Source: JBEKZQ01 sp049509675 (lineage in GTDB: Bacteria; Planctomycetota; Planctomycetia; Pirellulales; Thermoguttaceae). Taken from it: a DNA stretch of 22,795 nt. The notes beneath the pieces were generated by a model. The model worked only from the letters and a program-made list of their open reading frames with translations. It searched no databases and was not told where the DNA came from. Numbering within the stretch: position 1 is the stretch's first letter; every line of letters begins with the position of its first letter. The translations under genes and the position numbers were made by a program. The DNA lies in assembly GCA_049509675.1 (NCBI GenBank), contig JBEKZQ010000137.1:1-22795 (forward strand), written 5' to 3'. Shown here piece after piece: positions 16,356 through 22,795 of the stretch.

Positions 16356-18611
16356 ATGCGTATCCGCCATGAGATCATCGCTTGCCTGCTGCTGGGACTG
16401 TTGGCGGTCGGCACGTCTCTCGCTTGGGGCGAAGGCCCACTCACCTGGAGCTTCGGCGCCGGGGAATCAGCCACCTGCCCCAAGAGCATCACCTTCGAGG
16501 GCGCCAAGATCATGGTCGATCTTTCCGCACTGCCCAAGGGGGTCGAACCCTTCCGGGCCGTGCTCAGTTGCCAGCGCGAAAGCGCCCTTGGCCGTGGGCG
16601 CGAGACCGACGCTGCCGTCGTCGTCCCGGCGGGCGGGGAGAAGCCGCTATCGCTCTTGCCGCCGCGCTTCGGCAGCTTCGACGCCACGGAGCCCGTTGCC
16701 CGTGCGATCCGTCGCGGGACGAGTCGCGTGGAGTTCACCGTCAAGGGCCTGACGGGTTGGAAGCGGGAGACCACGCGGTTGGACGTCTGGTTCAGCGGCG
16801 GCACGCCGGTGCAGAAGATCCCGGCGGCCGTAGAGCTAAGGGCGCGGCATCGATCAGGACAGACCATTCTCACCTGGAAGGAAGTGGACCCGCCGACGAC
16901 CGCGGCGGAGATGACCATCCAACAGTGGCGCAAGCTGAACAAGAAGCTCGCCGCCGAGTCGAGGAGAACCACGTATCGCATCTACCGCCACAGCGAGCCG
17001 CTGACCGAGCTGACCTTCGAAAAGGCCGAACTGGTGGACGAGGTCGGGCCGCTGACCTGCTGGAACGCGGAATTCAACGGCATTTACCCCGAGGCCAACG
17101 ACAAGGTGTTCCGTTATGTCGTGGACGCGGCGCCGGAGGCCGGCAGATCGCCGCCGGCCGCGCCGGTGGCGCCGGGAACGGGCATCTACGCCCACAACCC
17201 CGCCCGCGCGGGCAAGGCTTATTACTACGTCTCGACGACGATCAACGGCGAGGAGGATTTCGCCGCCCTGGTGAAAGACCTCGACGGGCTGCGCCAGGCC
17301 GCCGTGGAGGAGACGGTCGGGGCCGGTGAGCCGATTGTGCAACGGATCGAGCCGTCCAAAGAATTCTTCTACCTGCAAGGCGTCACCTTGTGCTTCTACA
17401 CCCGCTGGGAGGCCCCGCCCTGCTGCAACCTCCCCAGCCGGCCTTACGATTACATCGTCATCCTCGGTCCCAAGCTGGCCCGGCCCGCACCGCTGAACCT
17501 GATCCTGCACTGCTGGGGATCGAACCTCGTGGGCAAGGGGGGGGCCTTCAGTTGGTTCCGCTGGAAGGACCAAGCCGTGGGCATCGGCGTGGCCAGCAAC
17601 CAGATCCCTTATGACTGGTGGACTACCTACCACGAGAACCTCGGCACGTGGAAATCCTGGAACGACGGCGTCACCCGCGACTTCACGGCCAAGCGGCTGC
17701 TGGCCTTCGTGGATTGGGTCGGCACGAAATGGGAGGTGGACAAGACCCGCGTCTGCGTCTCGGGCGAGTCCATGGGCGGCTCGGGCTCGACCTTCTTGCC
17801 CATCCGCTATCCCGACCGTTTCGCAAACGCCTTCAGCTCGGTGGGCATCCACAACCCGGCTTCCATCAAGCCCGGCGGTTTCTACGAGAGCTACGCGAAC
17901 CACAACGGCGAGTTGGAGGCGGGACTGAAGCACGAGAGCGGCCTGCCCGCGTGGGATTATCTGAACGACCCGCTCTTGGTGCGGAAGAACCCGGCGGCAC
18001 GGTTGCCGTTCATCGGCTTCGGCAACGGCAAGAACGACGGCGGCATCGGCTGGTTGCACGTCGTCGATTTGGCCCGGGCCTTGCAGGAGGCCCGCCAGCC
18101 GCACGCCCTCGTCTGGCGCATGGCCGGGCACAGCAGCGGCACGTTCTACCCGCGCGACATCGATATCCGGCTGGACCAGAGCCTGCCCGCCTTCACCGGC
18201 TGCTCTCTGGACGATGACATCGGGACGGCCAAGAGGCGCCAGACGCCCAAGCAGTTCATCAATCGCGAAAAAGAGGTGCTCAAGGACGTCTGGGACGGAG
18301 ACAGCGAAGGGCAGATCAACACGTTCCTCCGCTGGTCGACCGCGGACATCGTGGACGAGCCGGGCAAGTGGGAATGCACCGTGCTCCTGGAGCCCAAGGC
18401 TCCCAAGGACGAGTGTACGGTGAATATCACCCCGCGCCGCTTGCAGAAGCTTCAGGTCGAGCCCGGCCGGAAGTTCCAGTGGACGGCCCGGCGCGTCAAG
18501 GGAGGCAAGCCGCAGAGCGGCACAGCCATTGCCGACAAGGACGCCCTGCTGACGCTCCCGAAGGTGACGGTGGGCAAGGATGGAACACGGCTGATCTTGA
18601 AGGGGGAGTGA
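16356..18611 (+). CDS. Exported alpha/beta hydrolase with Fn3-like module, intact triad, 751 aa
   Basis: ATG 16356 follows GGGAG at a usable distance and starts a signal peptide (IIACLLLGLLAVGTSLAWG). Residues about 30-145 are a DNRLRE-like beta segment (IMVDLSALPKGVEPFRAVL). The Fn3-like module follows (ARHRSGQTILTWKEVDPP, YRIYRHSEPL, GTGIYAHNPARAGKAYYYVST). The hydrolase domain has NQIPYDWW, DWVGTKWEVDKTR, the nucleophile elbow GESMGGSG (Ser472), GKNDG (Asp561) and GHSSG (His592). Spacing matches the 3905 protein, which supports the triad. PAFTGCSLDDD and CTVNITPRRLQKL mark the C-terminal beta-rich domain. It is the only family member directly beside the regulator and is transcribed away from it, so it is a good candidate for the regulated lead enzyme. 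An esterase or peptidase acting outside the cytoplasm is likely; the substrate is unknown. Confidence 0.85.
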   Translation: MRIRHEIIACLLLGLLAVGTSLAWGEGPLTWSFGAGESATCPKSITFEGAKIMVDLSALPKGVEPFRAVLSCQRESALGRGRETDAAVVVPAGGEKPLSLLPPRFGSFDATEPVARAIRRGTSRVEFTVKGLTGWKRETTRLDVWFSGGTPVQKIPAAVELRARHRSGQTILTWKEVDPPTTAAEMTIQQWRKLNKKLAAESRRTTYRIYRHSEPLTELTFEKAELVDEVGPLTCWNAEFNGIYPEANDKVFRYVVDAAPEAGRSPPAAPVAPGTGIYAHNPARAGKAYYYVSTTINGEEDFAALVKDLDGLRQAAVEETVGAGEPIVQRIEPSKEFFYLQGVTLCFYTRWEAPPCCNLPSRPYDYIVILGPKLARPAPLNLILHCWGSNLVGKGGAFSWFRWKDQAVGIGVASNQIPYDWWTTYHENLGTWKSWNDGVTRDFTAKRLLAFVDWVGTKWEVDKTRVCVSGESMGGSGSTFLPIRYPDRFANAFSSVGIHNPASIKPGGFYESYANHNGELEAGLKHESGLPAWDYLNDPLLVRKNPAARLPFIGFGNGKNDGGIGWLHVVDLARALQEARQPHALVWRMAGHSSGTFYPRDIDIRLDQSLPAFTGCSLDDDIGTAKRRQTPKQFINREKEVLKDVWDGDSEGQINTFLRWSTADIVDEPGKWECTVLLEPKAPKDECTVNITPRRLQKLQVEPGRKFQWTARRVKGGKPQSGTAIADKDALLTLPKVTVGKDGTRLILKGE

Positions 18612-18640
18612 ACAAGGCCAAGTGAGGACAGGAGCAATTC

Positions 18641-19524
18641 ATGTCCAGACCGCATACCGTTGCGGTCTACCCGGGCGAGTCGCCCAACTACGGCCTGATC
18701 ATCCAAGGTTCCGGCCGAAGTGACATCGCCAGCAGCGAGTGGCATGTCCCCGCCGCGCGGCCCCTACTGATCGTCGACCACGGGCCGAAGCGGAGCCAGT
18801 CGTCGGGCATTGCCGCGTTGCAAAGCCCGCCCGCGGCGATCGCCCTGGACGATATCTCCGCCACCGCCGACGTGGGCACCGCCAAAGGCGAGTATACCAC
18901 CGCCTGCATCGGCCAGAATGCAAATTGTGCGCTCCGCGGCGCGAGCACCGACACGTATATCAAGGAGGCGGCTCTTCGCTTTCCGGGCACCTGGGGCTGG
19001 CACGACATGATCCGCGTCGGCGGCCGGGCCGGCGACATCAGCCGGGCGTTGCTTTATTTCGATTTGAAAGCCGTCCCCCACGATGCCTCAATCAAGGAAG
19101 CCAAGCTCGTTCTCTCGCTAATACGCCGGAAGGCATGAAGCGCGATGCGTGGGAAACCTCGCCGTACACGATGGGGGGCAAGACCTTCCACCACGGCCTG
19201 TGGGCGTCTCCGGGCCACGAGACGATTTACCGCGTCGCGGGCGCGGGCTTCACGGCTTTCGCCGCCGCCGTGGGGTTCTTCGACGGCCTTGCCAAGCACC
19301 CCGCCGCGAACATCGGGTCCCCGCTGAGTTTCGAAATCTACGTGGACGGCAAGCTCCGCGCGCAGAGCGGGCTGATGAAGTTCGGTGACCGGCCGCGGTT
19401 GCTGGTGGTCGCGGGCCTGCGGGAGGCCAAGGAAGTCCGGCTCGTGACCCGCCGCGACGACCTGGTGAACGACTGGTACTGCGTCGGCACCTGGGGCGAC
19501 CCGCGGTTCCTTAAGGGTAAGTGA
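18641..19524 (+). pseudogene. Broken DNRLRE-like + NPCBM domain gene
   Basis: ATG 18641 has GGAG (18631-18634) upstream, but the product begins in the middle of a domain, with no signal peptide (YPGESPNYGLIIQGSGR, SSEWHVPAARPLLIV). That resembles the end of a DNRLRE-like domain. A second DNRLRE-like part follows (ISRALLYFDLKAVPHDASIK, EAKLVLSL). Near 19115-19130 this frame closes at TGA 19136-19138, and the homology continues in another frame to 19524. That part is an NPCBM domain: KTFHHGLWASPGHETIYRV, AAVGFFDG, FEIYVDGKLRAQSGLM, VRLVTRRDDLVNDWYC. The parts look like remains of one large carbohydrate-binding protein that lost its front and an internal piece. Residual expression of the first 165 codons is possible. 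Confidence 0.7.
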
Positions 19525-19527
19525 GGA

Positions 19528-19656
19528 TCAGATCTGCGTGCATATGCCCGGTAAGGACCCCGGACAAATGCCGTCGGGGACGACGGCCTTGACGGGGGCG
19601 GGCGTGTCGAACGTCATGCGATCGATGTCCTTCACGTACTCGAAGCTCGACTGCAT
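19528..19656 (-). pseudogene. 42-codon minus-strand coding remnant
   Basis: This frame reads MQSSFEYVKDIDRMTFDTPA, then PVKAVVPDGICPG and a short tail to TGA. Codon third positions are almost all G or C, as in the real genes here, and the amino-acid composition looks natural. No ribosome-binding site was seen before ATG 19656, and a stop lies four codons upstream, within the inverted-repeat structure. It is tail-to-tail with the broken NPCBM gene. It is probably a fragment of a lost gene. The family was not recognised. Confidence 0.35.
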
Positions 19657-19660
19657 CGTC

Positions 19661-19725
19661 TGGTCTCAGGTGACCATCGGGTGAGCCGGCTGCGTTGTCG
19701 GCCCAGCCACATTTTGCTGAGACCA
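19661..19725. repeat. 65-bp inverted-repeat structure
   Basis: A perfect 9-bp inverted repeat, TGGTCTCAG (19661-19669) and CTGAGACCA (19717-19725), encloses an inner GGCTG/CAGCC stem. It lies 18 bases beyond the stop of the GH106-like remnant on the minus strand. No T-tract follows, so an intrinsic terminator is not evident. It could be a structured RNA, the trace of a small mobile element, or chance. Confidence 0.45.
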
Positions 19726-19743
19726 ACAACTCGGTGGACCAGG

Positions 19744-21291
19744 TCACCGCACCAGGACAATCGCTTGCCGCGCATCAAGTCGGAGTCGAAGCCGGCCCGG
19801 CCCATTGACTTTCGCCACGCGGATTGCACCGTGGGCCGGGTCCAGCACTTGCCAAGTATCCGAGTGGTCGGCCAGCAGTTCTCCTTCGTAGGCAGTGGTT
19901 CCGACGTTTACTGCCAGCAAAATCGAACGACCATCGCGCGCGAAGCGTCCCAGGGTAATCGCCGATGACGGCGGGAAAATCCGGAACTGCGGCTGCAACT
20001 TTTCGGTCAGCAACGGCCCAACGTCCCGGGGGCTCGTAAGGACCCGGCCGCCGTGTCGGCGGAACCGCTCGACAACTGCCGCCGCTTTCGGCTCCAGTTC
20101 GACGCCCTCGGGCAGGAGAATTGCGTTCAGCGCGTGTTCGCCGACGATCAGATTCCCATCCGGCGAGACCGCGGCCACAGCCAGGTTCTCGTGGTCGGCG
20201 AGAAAGAAAGGAATCTGGCTTTGCTGAAGTGCCCGGCCCAGTTGCATGAACGAGGCAACGATCCGCTGTGCCCGCGGCGACTGCGATTCCATCCGCAGTT
20301 GCCCAGCCACCGGCAGGTACTCGGCCCAAAGGTCATGGATTGGGTAGTAGAGCACTACTTTGGAGTCCAATCGTGCCGGCTTGAGGATCGCGTTGAGCCG
20401 GCCGACGTAATCGCAATAGGCCCGATAATCCTGAATCGATCGCGGAGCAAGACGGTAGTAGAGCATGAAATCGGTTACCCCCCAGGCCGCCTGCCAGGCG
20501 GCGGTAGCCTCCATTTCCGCCAGCGACGCCGGTCCGCGGCCGACCTCCATGTCGCTGTAATCGCTCACCTCGGTCATCACCCGCCGTCGGCCGTGAAACG
20601 CGGCCGCCGAAGTCGGCAAGCCAGCCGTCATCCAGCCATCGCGCAGAACGACCTCGGGATTCGAGGTCAGCAGGTCTTCCCCCGGGATGTCCATCCGGCC
20701 AAGGATCTTCAGCTTGTTGCCGTCCAAGGCAGTATGGTGCGACAGGACTTCCTCCCAAAGAGTATGGCCCGAGGAGGCAATGCCGTGTGCGTGACACCAG
20801 TTCTGGATCGCGCCATAATACCGCTCGGAAACCAGATCGGCCACGAGCGACCAGAATTGGCGTCTGACCTTGCGGTCTTCGGGCGACTCGCCGGCGAACA
20901 GGCTTCGCCGCCGCGGCAACAGGTCCTCGCCGAATCGCTCCTGGTAACGCTGCGGCAGGTCGCCGCACCAGGGCACGGCCGGCAACGGCTGCACGGTCGG
21001 GTCGAGCGGGTCCACCACCGGGACCCTGGCACGGACCTTCGGGGACAACGGGCCCAAATTGATGGCGATCAGCGAAGGCTCGTCAGTGAACATGGCCTGC
21101 ACGGTGCGGCCGAAGTACGGCTTCAGGCGCTGGAAGTAGGCCTCGTGGGTCTTGGCAATGAACGTTCGCGTTGCTTGCGCGTCCAATAGGTTGATGTAGC
21201 GCCGGGCGGCGTAATAGTTGTTGCTGGCATGGGTATGCTCATAGGCGGCGCGGATTAGCAGCGAATCGTTCCGGCTGGCATCAAACGCCAC
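19744..21291 (-). pseudogene. N-terminally truncated GH106-like glycoside hydrolase
   Basis: The frame encodes over 500 residues of a large glycoside hydrolase. Features include INLLDAQATRTFIAKTHEAY, MFTDEPSL (near 21075-21093), LPQRYQERFGEDLLP, NWCHAHGIASSGHTLWEEV, RMDIPGEDLLTS, WQAAWGVTDFMLYY and VLYYPIHDLWAEYLPVAGQL. A beta-rich C-terminus ends QAIVLVR at TGA 19744-19746. The pattern resembles GH106-type alpha-L-rhamnosidases or a close barrel family, recalled from motifs and not searched. The usual several hundred N-terminal residues and signal peptide are absent. Homology begins abruptly near 21250, right after a copy of the regulator's promoter block (21283-21349). No good start exists; GTG 21291 is in frame but lacks a ribosome-binding site. 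It is probably a deletion-fusion pseudogene. Confidence 0.6.
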
Positions 21292-21349
21292 ATGATTTAC
21301 GCAAAATGATACACGGACGCTGTGGCTATCGCAAGGCATTTCGACTACA
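21283..21349. repeat. 67-bp regulatory block, copy B
   Basis: This is the second copy of the block at 16207-16273, in the same orientation, with 58 of 67 bases identical. Here the arm corresponding to GCCATTGTA is changed, so the inverted repeat is lost. The minus-strand -10 TACAAT has become TGCGAT. It sits upstream of the truncated GH106-like frame, as copy A sits upstream of the regulator. Confidence 0.8.
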
Positions 21350-21364
21350 GGCATTTCGACTACA
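21335..21364. repeat. Tandem 15-bp direct repeat at edge of copy B
   Basis: GGCATTTCGACTACA occurs twice back to back (21335-21349 and 21350-21364). The same 15-mer occurs once in copy A (16259-16273). It may be a regulator half-site duplicated in this copy, or a simple replication duplication. Confidence 0.75.
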
Positions 21365-21560
21365 CTGAGTAATGGAGACTGGATGCAACCGTGCTTGAGG
21401 ATCCAGGGCAGTTGTCGTTCGCGTGTCCTAGATCGTCCCACCTGGGCTCCTTGTCCTCGACGGAGCCGCCCCCACCCGCCATCGCCTCGAACCTGTACGG
21501 CCCGACGGGCCAGACTCGTGCGACAAATGCAATCCAGGGGAAGAACCCAAGGAGACCGCT

Positions 21561-21995
21561 ATGCACGTACCCATCGACGAAAAACAGGAAGAACCCAACG
21601 TGGTGCCGCTGATCGACATCAGCCTCGTGGTGCTGGTCATGGCGCTGGTGATCAGTTCCGTGGCCGGCAAGCTGCTGACCATGGACCTGCCCAAGGCGCA
21701 GAAGACGCAGTTCGTGCAGGCCGACCAGACGACCCATCTTGCAGTTACCACTGACGGGGCCTACCAGGTCAACGGGGGACCGAAGCTGACAAGAACCTAC
21801 CTGGCGTCGACCGTCGCGGACCTCCCGGACGGCACGATCGTACTGATCGAGACTGGCGGCGGAACGAAATACGAGCAGGTGGTGGGGGCCATCGACACGA
21901 TCATGGCACGTCCCGGGCTGAAGTTCGCGATGGGAAAGATGGGCCTTGCCGGCACGACCGGCAAACGGGGCGGAGCCGCAACGGAGGCACACTGA
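21561..21995 (+). CDS. exbD: ExbD/TolR-family biopolymer transport protein, 144 aa
   Basis: AAGGAG (21549-21554) lies about 6 bases before ATG 21561. The short cytoplasmic N-terminus leads into one membrane helix, NVVPLIDISLVVLVMALVIS, carrying the conserved proton-path Asp (Asp19), then LTMDLPKAQ and a periplasmic domain of about 100 residues. Length and pattern are normal for ExbD. These proteins work with ExbB-type channels to use the proton gradient for energised outer-membrane transport or related tasks. A second ExbD-like gene starts one base after its stop (TGAGATG), so the two are translationally coupled. No ExbB-type gene lies upstream, although one usually precedes such a pair. The 21365-21560 stretch before it holds no recognisable gene. 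Confidence 0.85.
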   Translation: MHVPIDEKQEEPNVVPLIDISLVVLVMALVISSVAGKLLTMDLPKAQKTQFVQADQTTHLAVTTDGAYQVNGGPKLTRTYLASTVADLPDGTIVLIETGGGTKYEQVVGAIDTIMARPGLKFAMGKMGLAGTTGKRGGAATEAH

Positions 21996-21996
21996 G

Positions 21997-22795
21997 ATGT
22001 ACAAGAGACGCAAGACCAGCGGAGACCAATTACAGGCCAAGCCCACGATCATCTCGCTGGCCGACGTGGCGCTGTGTCTGCTGGTAATCGTGCTGAGCAC
22101 CGGCGGAGCGGTGAGGCAGCTCATGGAGGTTTCGCTGCCCGAGGCGGAGAACAGCGCATCGCGCGACATCAACCTGGCCGTCAACCTCACGGTGACCAGG
22201 GACGGCAAGTACTACTTCGAGGACGACCGCACGGCCATTCGCGATGAAGAGCGCGTCGGACCCAAGCAACTCGACGACAAGGGCTTGCTCTTTGCGGCAT
22301 CGTGGGACGACAACGCGCTGAATGGTCGAGCGGACAGGGCGTGCGGCAATCCACTCGCGTACTTCTATCCCGGTCATCGCGCTGCGTACTCGAACGAAGG
22401 GGCCAAGGGCTGGTGCATGAACAGCCAGCTAGTCTGCGAGATTCTCGACTCTTACCGCAACATCGACTACTACGAGGGCACCGTGTGCTTCTATGTGCGC
22501 AAAGACCCGCTGGTGCGGAACGAGAACACCTTTGTGCCCGATCCCAAGGAAACGGTGAGATTCCCCTGCGGCCGGAGCAACAATGGCGAAACGCTTTTCA
22601 CCGCCGGGCTGGTGCAGAACGCCGGTTCGTCCAACAGCGGCATCACGCTCCGCCGCTTCCGCTCCTGGCAGGGCAAGGACGGTTATCTGCAGCTTGCCTA
22701 CCAGATGATGGGTGGCAGGCTGGTCGCATGCCAGGCCGCGCCCTTCCCGTGGAGCGAGGAGTGGCGGCACGTGGCCATCCTGTGGAGCGTGAAGC
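21997..22795 (+). CDS. ExbD-like N-terminus fused to LamG-like domain (3' end outside window)
   Basis: ATG 21997 overlaps closely with the previous stop (TGAGATG). Residues 1-75 are ExbD-like: a basic N-terminus, the membrane helix TIISLADVALCLLVIVLSTG with Asp23, then MEVSLPEAENSASRDINLAV and LTVTRDGKYYFEDD. After about residue 83 the ExbD fold stops. The sequence becomes a concanavalin/LamG-like jelly roll (LLFAASWDDNALNGRADRA, GNPLAYFYPG, EGTVCFYVRKD, ETLFTAGL, EEWRHVAILW). The frame stays open to the window end, with no stop in 266 codons. LamG-like domains usually bind carbohydrate in secreted proteins. The join may be a genuine membrane-anchored binding protein or an in-frame deletion that fused exbD to a neighbouring gene. 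The latter fits the other damage nearby. Confidence 0.7.
   Translation, partial: MYKRRKTSGDQLQAKPTIISLADVALCLLVIVLSTGGAVRQLMEVSLPEAENSASRDINLAVNLTVTRDGKYYFEDDRTAIRDEERVGPKQLDDKGLLFAASWDDNALNGRADRACGNPLAYFYPGHRAAYSNEGAKGWCMNSQLVCEILDSYRNIDYYEGTVCFYVRKDPLVRNENTFVPDPKETVRFPCGRSNNGETLFTAGLVQNAGSSNSGITLRRFRSWQGKDGYLQLAYQMMGGRLVACQAAPFPWSEEWRHVAILWSVK

Noticed and set aside
16235..16981. 248-codon minus-strand frame extending through the regulator promoter
   Set aside because: It overlaps the front of the 16356 gene and the inverted repeat; no domain was recognised.
16854..18131. 425-codon minus-strand frame
   Set aside because: Antisense to the intact hydrolase with its catalytic triad.
21335..21364. 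Possible CRISPR-like repeat
   Set aside because: Only two adjacent 15-mers with no spacers.
21499..21511. GGCCC-GAC-GGGCC hairpin upstream of exbD
   Set aside because: A 5-bp stem without a T-tract is too weak to call a terminator or regulator in GC-rich DNA.

Overview
The window is a high-GC bacterial accessory region. It probably comes from a planctomycete or a relative in the PVC group. This is inferred from large secreted multi-domain proteins (CBM9-like, DNRLRE/NPCBM, LamG-like domains), a XylR-type LacI/AraC hybrid regulator, ExbD pairs, an IS701-type transposase remnant and a palindromic intergenic repeat. No rRNA, tRNA or CRISPR was seen. No taxonomic marker is present, so the assignment is an inference.

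Left and centre (1-14971, all + strand): this is a polysaccharide-degradation style cluster. It holds the 3' end of a hydrolase-like gene (1-846), a GH123/DUF4091-like glycoside hydrolase (925-3879) and three further members of the same hydrolase-like family (3905-5809, 5832-8777, 8790-11108). A palindromic repeat (11131-11248) follows, then a beta-helix gene whose 3' end is fused to transposase remnants (11278-12897). The last gene is a CBM9-Fn3-SGNH esterase (12899-14971). Gaps are short, mostly under 25 bp with recognisable ribosome-binding sites, so much of the block is probably co-transcribed.

Middle (15019-18611): a XylR-like regulator on the minus strand diverges from a fifth hydrolase paralogue. 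The 176-bp gap between them carries a perfect 9-bp inverted repeat that overlaps a good sigma70-type promoter for the regulator. A 67-bp block from this gap recurs 5 kb away at 21283-21349.

Right (18641-22795): the region looks eroded. It contains a broken DNRLRE-NPCBM gene, a 42-codon minus-strand remnant next to a 65-bp inverted-repeat structure, and a GH106-like gene that has lost its N-terminus and is joined to a copy of the regulator's promoter block. Then come an ExbD gene and a second ExbD whose periplasmic domain is replaced by a LamG-like domain that runs off the window. No ExbB is seen.

The most notable observation is a family of five large exported alpha/beta-hydrolase-like proteins sharing one architecture: an Fn3-like module, a hydrolase domain and a beta-rich C-terminal domain. 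Two members (3905 and 16356) keep a full Ser-Asp-His triad at matching spacing. The members at 5832 and 8790 have lost the nucleophile elbow, and the partial member at the left edge lacks the His. This suggests a mixed set of active esterases/peptidases and pseudoenzymes within one carbohydrate-utilisation locus, next to an SGNH esterase, a beta-helix protein, glycoside hydrolases and a sugar-sensing regulator. The substrate cannot be read from the sequence.
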